From positions 3,410,001 through 3,474,000 of the forward strand of contig JANTQA010000063.1 of the NCBI GenBank assembly GCA_027625915.1: DNA of 64,000 nucleotides, given 5' to 3'. Source of the DNA: Anaeramoeba flamelloides. Lineage: Eukaryota > Metamonada > Anaeramoebidae. Shown piece after piece: positions 12,785 to 22,941 of the stretch (position 1 is the stretch's first letter; every line of letters starts with the position of its first letter). Under the pieces are notes generated by a model, which saw nothing but the letters and a program-made list of their open reading frames with translations, was not told the origin of the DNA and searched no databases. Made by a program: the position numbers and the translations under genes.

Positions 12785-13285
12785 CAACATGAAAAAAATC
12801 CCTGACAAGATTAATAATTGTTAATATTCGGAAAATTGTTGTGTTATTGTTGGAAAATTTAAAATCAAATCCTTTTTATAACTAAACAAATTTTTTATGA
12901 ACTCAGTAATAAACCTACCTATAGTTCATTAAAGACGAGGTATCTATAGAATACTTATTTAATTATTTGATAACTTAAGTAGATCTACATATTTTGAAAA
13001 AAAATAGAGTTTTATGGAATATTGATAAGAATTTGGAAAATTATAATTTTTATTCTTATTTTTTTGATTGATCGGAATAGAGTTTTGGACAATTGTAATT
13101 GTATTAATCATCATTCTAATAAGTGTCAGAGTTATAATTTTCAGAGTTTGATTCTTAAAAAAAAAAAGGATTTGATTTTAAATAAAAGGAATTATTCAGC
13201 TATTTCATAACAATTTTCCTAATATTCACAATTAATAATGATGTCTGTGATTGTTTTCATGACAGGGATTTTTTTCCAAAGCATT
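12785..13285. mobile_element. Inverted-repeat element M, copy 1
   Basis: This element of about 500 bp has roughly 50-bp imperfect terminal inverted repeats. The left arm begins GAAAAAAATCCCTGACAAG and the right arm mirrors it as AAAAAAATCCCTGTCATG; both continue into an AATATT[A/C]GGAAAATTGTT motif. A second full copy lies inverted at about 47067-47535. A single related end is at 6571-6640. The right arm overlaps the proposed last exon of the spliced ankyrin gene (13232-13405). Confidence 0.65.
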
Positions 13286-14593
13286 GCTACAATTTCCATA
13301 TTTGCAATTACTTTCCCTCGCTTTGATAAAGAATTTTATTGGGTTAAATGCTAAAAAAACATTTGTAAAATATCTTGGTCTTTCAAAGTGTTCATTGTCA
13401 ATGATCTTTTTTAAAAAGTTGAGTTCTCCAGATTTAACAAAATGGAAAGTGAACAAAAAATTATTTTTCACATTCTTTTGGGTTTGGTGGTATGAGATAA
13501 AATGACAAAAGTAATTTCAAACCTCGTAACCTCCAATTCCTTTATTTCTGGATTCAAGTGTGTTGGGCACCCCAGTTTCCTCAGTTCAATAACAGTTTCC
13601 TTATGTCCATTTCGAATTGCCAAGTCAAGAGGATGATCACCGTCATTATTCAAACGAAAGGGAGAAGAGCCAAACTCTTTTATCAGTAAAACTGTTGTGT
13701 CTGTCATCCCATTGGAGGCGGCGATGTGTAATGGTGTGTTGCCGTCCCTTTTGGGCTCATCGATATTTGCACCATTGTCGATCAGAAGACGAATGACCTC
13801 GTTGTTCCCATTCAAGACTGCAAAGTGCAGTGGGTTTCTCCCGTCATTTGTTTTCGAGTGTATGTTGGCACCCTTTGAGATCAGTAAACGAAGGATATCA
13901 ATTTTCCCAAGCCTGGCAACAGAATGGGCAACAGTCTGACCGTTTCGTGCTTTTTCATTTAGATCCACATTATAAAACAAGATTAATTCTTTGGCCCGTT
14001 CATCTTCATCATTTGTAATCGCTTTGTGGAGTTCGTTATAACTTTGAAAGCCATTCGGTTTAACAAAATAAAAAAAAAAAAAAAAAAAAAAGATACAAGG
14101 GCATAAAGAACGAACAATTTTTGTCAATTTTAATTTTTTTGTTGTTTGTTTTTTTGGTGTGAATAATTACGCTTGTCGAACGTCACTTTTCCCCTTTGTG
14201 TTGTGCGAAATCTGCCAAAGACTTAACATTTTCTTTATTTGTTTATGGTTGTAAAATTCTGCAACTTCAATTGGTTTTCTTCCGGACTCATCAAGTAATT
14301 CAGAGTTTGCTCCATATTTAAGAAGAAGTTGCACAATCAACAAATCACCAATGGAGGATGCGATGTGAAGTGGTGTATCACCCTTCAATTTTGTTCATTA
14401 TTTTTTGTTTAACAAAGATCAAAGCTTTCATTTTTAAATAAGGGAGACTTTGGAAAAAAGGAAACAAAAAAAAAACAAAAAGAACGGAGTTTCTTACAAA
14501 TTCAGATTTTTGATTAACGTCAACCTTCTTCTTTTGAAGTAAGGTTTCTATTTCTTCTTGTTCCCCAGAGTAAATTAAATCAAAAATAGACAT
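13232..14593 (-). CDS. Spliced ankyrin-repeat protein (~330 aa)
   Basis: Four exons on the minus strand are inferred: 14593-14498, 14382-14171, 14041-13531 and tentatively 13405-13232. The first two introns have donors GTAAGA and GTAATT and acceptors ending AAG; frames match (phases 0 and 2). The protein opens MSIFDLIYSGEQEEIETLLQ and carries about six ankyrin repeats, several near consensus (GDTPLHIASSIGDLLIVQLL, GNTPLHIAASNG). A scaffold or adaptor role is likely; no other domain is seen. The third intron is weak: its donor would be GTTACG. The last exon would add a Cys/His-rich tail ending CHENNHRHHY, and part of that tail lies inside mobile element M. If that intron is not used, translation ends at 13468 with about 21 extra residues after exon 3. 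The first three exons are firm, the C-terminus is not. Confidence 0.75.
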
Positions 14594-16063
14594 AATTTAC
14601 AAGTAATAAATAAGGAAAAAATGAAAAAATTTATCCAAATTTCACAATAAAAAATCTAATTACTTGTTTCAAGGTTTTTTAGTTTTTCATAACTTGAGAC
14701 ACTTTACAAATCTTTCAAACACTTTCCAACACTTTTAAATTGCGAAAAGTTATGAAAAAGTGAGTTATTTTCGCTGTTTGCTTTGAAAATAAAGCTTTTT
14801 CAAAGATTATTTTCTTATTCAAATGTGTGGATTAGTTTGTCAACAAAAGAATAAGATCCTTCAAAATGAGAAGTTAATTGAAAAATTGATTTTTTTTTCC
14901 AACTCCTGTTTTGTCTTCAATTAATTTACAAGTTTTCTTTGAATTTAGAACAATGAAATTCTATTCTTCAAAGCTAATAAAAAAATTTTTCATTAAAAGA
15001 AAAGTGAATAAAAAATCCTTTCCTTTTTTGAAAAAGTTGGTTGCCACCCTTTACAAGCATGTGTCAATCGAGAAGTCATTTGAAAAACTATTGCAAAAAG
15101 CGAAAATTTTATTTCAATCAATTATACTAGTTGTGTAAGATTAGATCAATTCAAAATATTTAAATCAATTTTTATATACATGATTACAGAAACATATAAC
15201 AACCACAAATAAGGAAGACAGAAAAGAGATTGTCTCATGTGTATTGTTATTTTTTGTTTTTTTTTTGTCAATACTATTTGATCTAAAAATTATTTGTTCT
15301 GTTAATGATCTTAATTGGAAATAATTCGTCTAATAATCTTTTACTAATCCTTATTTTTGACTCAAAATGTTATGGACATCGAAAGTTTCAATCAAAAATC
15401 AGTAAATAAGGAAATTAATTTTGAGTTTTTTCTTTTGATTTTAATTTTATTATCATTTTTTTAAAATTTTCTAAAAGTAAATTTCCAAAATCATATAATC
15501 AAGAATAGAAGGTTTAAAAGCCTGTTCTTTTTGTATCGGGATTTAGAAATTATAAAATAAGGATTAACCGACCTAATATAAAAATTGTTCTTTCATTGAA
15601 AAAATTGTCTTTTCGATCAAGAAAATTTGAAAATAATAAATCAATTCTAATTTTTTTTTTTAATCTCAGCTAAAAGCAATATAATTTCCAAAATATAATT
15701 GTCAAAATACCCTTTGAGAAAATGTTTTATGGAATAAGTTATTTTATGATTTTTAATACTTTTTAATTTTCCAAATCATGATTTTTAAGTTGATGTTTTC
15801 ACACCCCCCTTTTTTGAAAGTTGTCTGAGTTCATCCTCATTTTGTTTTTTTTTTAAATTTTATACGTAAGTAAAAGGAATAAAGAATTATTATTGTTATA
15901 TAAATTTTTCAAATTTAGATCTTGTTCAAACTTGTCTTGTTTTTGATTCGATCTAAAATGTATTAAACTGAATTCAATTAAGATAATTTGATGTCAATAA
16001 TATTATGAGGGAATCGTATAAAAGTATGTGTACAATCTATATAGTCACTATTCGAGCTGAGAA
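14594..16063. other. Intergenic with one doubtful small ORF
   Basis: The stretch begins with the promoter side of the spliced ankyrin gene. On the plus strand an ATG near 14953 opens a Lys/Phe-rich frame to 15138 (MKFYSSKLIKKFF start, about 61 residues) with no recognisable domain. It is slightly GC-richer than its surroundings, but I cannot call it a gene. The remainder to 16016 is plain AT-rich DNA. Confidence 0.45.
16017..16022 (+). promoter_or_regulatory. Possible TATA box
   Basis: TATAAA lies 42 bp upstream of the ATG of the tentative two-exon gene at 16064. In such AT-rich DNA the word alone means little. It is listed only because of its position. Confidence 0.2.
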
Positions 16064-17445
16064 ATGCCATCAAGTAAGTGTCTTCTACTAGGGTTTTGTA
16101 TAAACAAGATTTGTGAAACTTGCAAAAAAAAAAAAATATAACTTGTTTGGAAATTTTGTATTAACTAGTAATTTCGTTCAAAGTTTATGTATTAAAAGTA
16201 AACTCTGTTTCAGTCAAAAAGACCCAACGTTTTTTTCAACTATCAATTATTTTATATAATTGACCTTTGAAGAACAAATAAGAAATAAAGAAAATAATAT
16301 ACCTCAAAGAAATGTTGATATATGTCTGAAAGAAAACTAATTAATCAATAGCTTTTCTTAAAAATTTCAAAACTCAAAATTCTTATGTCCCTATTGAGAA
16401 AAACAAGGATGTTCGTTTTGAACTTCTACTGGTATTTGAATAATAAATATGAAACATTTTTCACTTCATTTTCCATACTTTTCTTTTAGAAATCAAGTCC
16501 CCAAACAAAGTTTGGTAGTATTTATGGTCTCTATTTGAAAAAGGAAATGAAAATGAAGTGAAAATTTTTCACATTTATTAAACAAATATCAAGATCAAAG
16601 TTCGAATTGAATTGAAATAGAAATCAATAGATTTCTCAATAATCTTTACATGATTTCAATGACCTTAGAATAACAAGTTTTTACCAAGTGACTATTGATC
16701 TTGCAATAAAAATGTTTTTGCAAATGAATTGGGTTTTTAAAAATAGAATCGGAAAAAAAAAACAAAAATGTGTAGAAATGTTAAAAAATGATTTCAATCT
16801 TGAAAATTTCCAAAATAAAATTTTTCTTCTAATATCTATGCAAACCCTTTAAACACGTGTATTATACCATTACAACTGGGCCCCTTTGACTGAAAAATAG
16901 TTTAGATCAGGTGGTTCCTCTTTATTAATTTATTGAATATCAACTTCCATTATTAAAATTTTCCCATTTGTAAACTTTTGAACCTGTGATGAACTTAATT
17001 TTTTATTTTTTCTATTAAGAAAATGCCTAATAAATCGAAATATTAAAGGAGAAAGAATATCCCAATGATATATTCAAATCCTTGCTTTTTATATTATTTT
17101 TTAACCAAATTAGGATTTTTTTGTATATATTTCTTGATGTTATAATGAATAATATTTGATTAATTGATTCAATACATTTTTAATATCAATTGTAAAAATA
17201 TCAAAATCTTAATTTAGAAGTCTATCGGATTCAAATAAGAGGCATAGTTCAGTTATTAGTGTATAATTTTCTTATTATATTTATCTTTTATTTCAGAACC
17301 ACATTTGTTACACTTAGTGGCATACAGGAGTCTAATATTACCTAATCATTATAATAAATTAAAAAATAATGTTAAATGGTATTTTATCACTCTAAAAATT
17401 CGGTTAAAGGGGTTAGCTGATAACATTTTTTTATTGTCAAATTAA
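16064..17445 (+). CDS. Tentative two-exon small protein (52 aa)
   Basis: The proposed exon 1 is only 10 nt (16064-16073: ATG, Pro, Ser, plus one base), followed by a consensus donor GTAAGT. Exon 2 is 17297-17445, after a classic T-rich acceptor ending TTTCAG, and the phases match (1 to 1). The product would begin MPSKPHLLHLVAYRSLILPN and be basic, with no domain I recognise. The 1.2-kb intron would hold MITE C copy 1. Support comes only from splice signals, phase agreement and an open frame of about 50 codons in AT-rich DNA, so this could be chance. No homologue is claimed. Confidence 0.3.
16201..16902 (+). mobile_element. Element C, copy 1 (carries a D insert)
   Basis: This 702-bp element has imperfect terminal repeats: left AACTCTGTTTCAGTCAAA, right the complement of AACTATTTTTCAGTCAAA. 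It is flanked by TA. The middle holds a degenerate copy of palindromic element D (CTGGTATTTGAATAAT ... matching end near 16590). Copies 2 (17935-18626) and 3 (32927-33623) share the same layout. There is no open frame of note, so it is probably a non-autonomous Tc1/mariner-like element. Confidence 0.8.
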
Positions 17446-17934
17446 ATAGTTGTTTTTTTAATCAAGAAATCGATTTTTTTGTTCAACTGGGTTATTAGTC
17501 GAATCAAAAAATATTATATGTTGAAATTATTTAACAAAAGAATTAATTATTTATTGTTTTTTTTTTGTGTGTTTCAATTTTTTCGAATTGTATCTTGCAA
17601 AAATAATTAATAGATTCATTTGTTTGAAATTGTATTACATCAAAACTCTTTTCTAAATAAAAAAAAATCTTTTAAATAGATTAGTTTTAAATCTTATTTT
17701 TTTTCTATAAGATTTCTATATTATTTTTATTTATTTATTGTTTTTATAAAGATTTGATACTTATATCTTTGAAATAAGTATTTTCTAAATTGTTTATCTT
17801 TTTTAAAAAATATTGATAAAATAATTTTTCAATTTTATTGATGGATATCTGAAATTTAATTTAAATTTTAATCCAACAGTGATTGGTTTGATTTATTTGT
17901 GCTGTAATTCGTATTTATTTATTAGATTTTCTTA

Positions 17935-18626
17935 AACTATTTTTCAGTCAAAGGGGACCAATTGTAATAGGTTAAATACATGTTTTTAAAGGGTTTGTAT
18001 AGATATTAGAAGAAAATATTTATTTTGGAAATTTTCAAAATTGCTATTATTTTTAATCTTTTTTGTACATTTTTGTTTTTTTTTTTTCGATGTTTTTTTT
18101 TAAACCTAATTAAGTTGCAAAAAGTTTTTATTCTTGCAAGATCAAGCGTCACTTGGTAGAAATCATGTTATTTTAAGGTCATTGAAACCATCTAAATTAT
18201 TTTTGAGAAATGATATTGATTTCTCTTGGAATTTTATTTAATCTTTGATTAATAAATGTGAAAAATTTTCACTTCATTTTCATTTCCTTTTTCAAATAGA
18301 GACCATAAATATCAATAAACTTCGTTTGAGGACTTGGTTTCTCAAAGAAAAGTATGGAAAATTAGGTGAAAGTTGTTTCTTATTTATTATATAAATACCA
18401 GTTAAACTCAAAACGAACATTCTTGTTTTTCTCAATAGGGACCTAAGAATTTGATTTTTTTATATTTTAAGTAAATTTATTGATTAATTAGTTTTCTTTC
18501 ATACACATACCTACAATTCTTTGATTTAATTATTCTTTTTATTTCTTATTTGTTCTTTAAAGCTCAATTATATAAAATAATTGATATTTGAAAAAAATGT
18601 TGGTTCTTTTCGACTGAAACAGAGTT
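17935..18626 (-). mobile_element. Element C, copy 2 (inverted)
   Basis: This 692-bp copy is in the opposite orientation to copy 1, with TA on both sides. It includes the D insert at the same internal position. Copies 1 and 2 together form a large inverted pair separated by about 1 kb. Confidence 0.8.
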
Positions 18627-18702
18627 TATTATGTTTTTTCTTCATTTATAAATTTTAACTTGATAAAAGAATTCGTCTTTTTCGTTATAAATTTTCGTAT
18701 TT

Positions 18703-19230
18703 AAATTATAAAAATTTGGACACTGTTTAAACAGTTGAAAGAATAACAATACCACACTTTATATTCAATTTGGAAATAATTTTGATTTTTCCAACTTTTT
18801 CATTTTTTGTCTATTTTGCTTTTTGTTTTCATTTTCTTTTTTCCTAGTTACACATTCTATTTGGTTAGATCTGAAAACCGTTTTTCGATGGTTTGATAAA
18901 AGGCTAGTGTTAGGTTTGTTAAATAATAAAATCATATATAATTGGTAGATAGTATATTATCATTTGTTCGGTCAACAATTGTTCGTGAAATTTCAACAAA
19001 TTTACCCATACATTTTGTGTTCAGCTCGTTTCATTATTTTGGAAACTCTGATTTATTTTTATTTTTGAGTTTTATATTTTTTTTCTTTTATTTGGATGAA
19101 AACTATTACTTATAAAAATATTAACACTGGATAACTTAAATGTTATTTTATATTAGGTATATAAATATACAATAAATTGTGTTTTATTTTGCCTATTTTT
19201 TATTTTGGGTATATCCAAATTTTTGGAATA
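18703..19230 (+). mobile_element. Element G, copy 1
   Basis: This roughly 530-bp element ends in AAAAATTTGGACAC on the left and the mirrored TATCCAAATTTTTGGAAT on the right. It is homologous over its full length to the inverted copy at 29584-30123. The reverse strand of both copies contains a partly conserved peptide-like stretch (KFV or RFV ... VDR.ND.I ..TN), hinting at a decayed transposase fragment. The family is unassigned. Confidence 0.65.
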
Positions 19231-21221
19231 GGGTTTATATATATATATATATATATATCGACATTTTAGTGGTATGTTGAAAAAATAATGATACTCATCT
19301 TACAAACAGAATAATTTTTCCTTGATCCTGATATTTGGATTTCTCAGTAAAAAAAATTCCAATAATCGGACTACTATAAATGTAAAAAGAATATCAAAAG
19401 GGGAAAAATTTTCAAATATTTCCGAATATTTTTTCAAATTATTTTTCGAATTATTTTTCATTGATCAATAAAGATATCTAAAATTGAAAATATTAAAAAT
19501 GAATATATTCAGTTCTAAACGTTTAAAGCCAATTCTAAAAGTATGGAAAATTTTTTCAACATAAAATCGAAAAAAACATTAATTTTTACGAATCTTTTTC
19601 AATTATAATTCAAATTTCAAAAATTTGTAAATGATTTAATTTTGGGTTTGAACTGGTTATTTAGACCCTTTTTTAATTTCAAGAATAAACTAAATATTTG
19701 GTATTTGTGTTTTTGTTTGAAAATGAACCAAAAAAATATGTTATATACTCAGTTTTTTCACAAATCCCTAAAAACTTTTAATACTATTTTACTTTTACTC
19801 TCATTTTCCGATTAATAAATCAAATTTTATCTTTCAAGTTCTGAAAAATATAACTGTATTTAATTAGTTGAAAAAATCGAAGAGCTTATCAACAATTTCA
19901 TAGATATACTACCATAGCTAAGAGTATTTTTCTTTACTATTATTTTCAAATTGAAAAAAATAAATTAGTTGGCAAAGTTTCAAAAAAAATGAGATCCAAA
20001 TAAAAAAAACAGAAGTATAAAATGATCAAATGATCTTGTACCGATCTTGGTTTTTTTTCGATCATTAATTCAAACCTCCCATAATTATTTAAGAACGAGA
20101 AATAAAAATTTTTCAATCTTAATTTGAAAATGGCAATAAAATGATTTTACAATTAAAATCTTTTTCAACAATTTTTCCAGAGCATTCCAAATATCAAATC
20201 TTGAGGTTTTACTAATTTATAAAAAAATAGGAAATTAAAATATTTTTATATTTTTTTTTGGTAAAATCTAAAATTTTAAATTATGTAAAAGAAAATACGA
20301 TTTTTAAGAAAAATTTTTATCCAAAATTTTGGAAATACTTGAAATGGTTCTGATTTGAGTCTTTATTAAAAAGTTTCCAATTGGATGTTTTTTTTGAGAT
20401 TTTTTGATGAAATTTTTTTTGACGTTATTTTGTAAAACAAGGAAGAGATCAAATAAATTGGTTTAAGAACTCTTTATTGGTTTAATAGTGTGAAAGATGT
20501 TTTTGAGTTTTTTTTCTGATTTTGGAAAGTGATATTTTTTTAAAGATCTATTTAAGGAGACGGAAAACAAACACATTGTATTTAATGAAATCGAATTTAG
20601 TACTAATTGACAAGTTTTAAATTTAAGGGTTTAATTTTCTTATTTTTATTTCAGTTAAATACATAATCTCCATTAAAAGTATCCATTTCCGATCAAAGTG
20701 TTGAAAATATAAATACTTTGAACAACTTGATATCCAATTAAAAGACAAAAAATCACTGGATTTTGTCAAAGAGAAAAATCCAATCTGTTCAGACTAGAAA
20801 TTTTAAATTATCGAGTATATGGTTATTTTTCCTTTTGTAACAGTTTCCGCCAATTGATGAAAAAAGAATTTTGTTTGGTTACATTTTAAGAAACATTGGT
20901 TTTTCAAAGTCTGTATGGATGATTTTAACAATCTAGAATAACAAATAGAAAAAGTATATATATTCATTTAGTTGGTCAAAAACGATGTAGAGTGATTGAT
21001 TTCGAAAGATCCCATTAAAACCAAATTTTTTTCCAAATAGAGTTTGAGTTTTGGAAAAAGGAAACAAAAGAACAATTCTGACAAATTTTTTCAAATTTTG
21101 AAGCCTTGTCAAACTCACTCAAGTTATTTCTAATATCCAATAATGCTTTGAATGGTGTTGAGGTAGTTGATAAAATGCAAAAGTTTCTATTGTGATAAAA
21201 AAATAAATCATACCCACAATA
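19231..21221. other. Gene-free AT-rich spacer
   Basis: It starts with a short TA microsatellite (about 19242-19259). No open frame, RNA gene or repeat family was recognised in the rest. A T-rich acceptor-like string ending TTTCAG near 20655 is not paired with a credible exon. Confidence 0.55.
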
Positions 21222-21380
21222 TTGGTATTTTAATTAAAAAGGGAAAAAATTTTCACTTTATTTTCAATTTCCTTTTAAAATAGAGATCTACAAATTACAA
21301 CCCACTTCTCTGAAAACTTAATTTATTAAAAAAAAAATCTTATAAAGGAATTGAAATTTTTATTCCATTAAGAATTCAAC
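21222..21380. mobile_element. MITE D, degenerate copy
   Basis: The left end TTGGTATTTTAATTAAAAA and internal TTTTCACTTTATTTTC match element D. The right end near 21370 is degraded. The left flank is TA. Confidence 0.5.
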
Positions 21381-22074
21381 TAACAATAAAATGACAAATA
21401 GATTAATGAGTCAAAAATCCTTAGATTGAGTTTGTGTAATTTTTTCTCATGAATAGATATTTTTCAACCACTCTTAATATGCATTTTTCCAAACTTGGAA
21501 ATTTTCTGTTGATCACTTTTTTCAAAAAGTTGGAAATGTTAAATAAACATACAATTAGTTTATAAAGTAACCCCTTTTTGTAATTAAATTTATTAACCCT
21601 TAATTCATAAAAAAAAATCTCAGTTGAGAGAAAAGTTCCCAAGCTAACTGATTTTTCCAAGTTTTTTTTCCTTTTCACTTGAGAAATTGTCATTTTTCTC
21701 CAAATTTTGATAAAAAATTTCAAAAAATGAACTTTGTACAAAAAGATTCAAAATTTTTGCAAATTAAACTGTTTGTGAAAGTGAACCGAATCATATTGTT
21801 TTTTAATTTGGTTGAAATGATTTGTTATAATTTTTATCCCACAATTTTGAAAACAATTCAAATAAAATCACATTTTGGGATTTGTCAAAAAAAAAAAAAG
21901 AGTTTTAATAAATTTTGAAAATATTTCTCCTTTCAATTTTTATTGGAATAAATGACAAGATCTCAATTATAAGAAAAGAATGGCAAATTCACAAGTTTGT
22001 TAATTTGTTTCAAAAAACATTTTTGTCTATTGATACAAATGAAAAAAATTACCAGTAAAAAATTTAATTTCATA

Positions 22075-22237
22075 CTGGTATTTGAATAATAAATGGGATT
22101 TTTTTTCACTTCATTTTTAATTTCTCTTTTTTAAGAGAACATAGATCGAGAACCTCTTTCTTTAAGAACTATATTTATAAAAAAAAAATATGGAAAAGGA
22201 AGTGAAAATTCTTTCCCATTTAGAATTCAAATACCAG
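22075..22237. mobile_element. MITE D, best-preserved copy
   Basis: This 163-bp element is flanked by TA. Terminal repeats of about 24 bp are nearly perfect: CTGGTATTTGAATAATAAAT on the left, and on the right the complement of CTGGTATTTGAATTCTAAAT. A second inner pair TTTTTCACTTC/GAAGTGAAAA extends the palindrome. It has no coding capacity. Confidence 0.85.
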
Positions 22238-22941
22238 TATAGAAAAAGAAGCCAGTACTTCAAATGATTTTTTTTTAAATTGATCTTATGGTTGGATATT
22301 TGAGACAAATAAATTGTTCTTAATTTTGACAAAAAAATTACTTTCAAAAACTCTAAACTATCAAACCCTTTACGAAAAAATTTCGATAACTATTTTGATC
22401 GAAAAACAGGGTTATAGGTATGTTAAAAAGATTGGAAACAAGGGGTTTACTTTTTACAAAAAGATTTCTCTTTATCAAACTGTTATGATTACTGAAAAAG
22501 ATTTTTTTTAGAAACAAATTCTTATATTTTTTGACTATTCAGTTTTTTTCCCTCAAACCCCTTTTTAAAATAAATTCATTGAATGTTTAAACAGAAAAAC
22601 AATGATAATATTTGGAAAATATTGAATAATTTTTCTTTTTGTCAACATTCATCTTTCAGATTGTGTGTATTCTTTAATTCAAATACCATTCAATTTGATC
22701 AGAATCGATACAACAAAAAAATTACAAATTTTAATATTTTTATTTTGTACTGCAAAAAAATACCAACATCAAACAGAGAAGGTTTTTTGAACAATGTACA
22801 ATTTTAAAGAATTATTTTTCGAGTTAAAAAAAATATCGTCTTTCAGTTCTTTTTTACTTAAAACTGAAAAAAATACTTTCAAAAAACATTTTTTTTTTTA
22901 AACAAATTTTATCCACTTTTTAATTCAAAATAATTATTATT
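22238..22941. other. Spacer and promoter side of the PAS-GAF gene
   Basis: This is AT-rich DNA with short open frames of no recognisable coding character. It should contain the promoter of the gene starting at 22942. No distinct promoter element can be supported. Confidence 0.5.

Noticed and set aside
21421-22807. Several 60-106 codon ORFs
   Set aside because: They are rich in Phe, Lys, Ile and Asn as expected of random AT-rich DNA, overlap each other on both strands and include MITE D.
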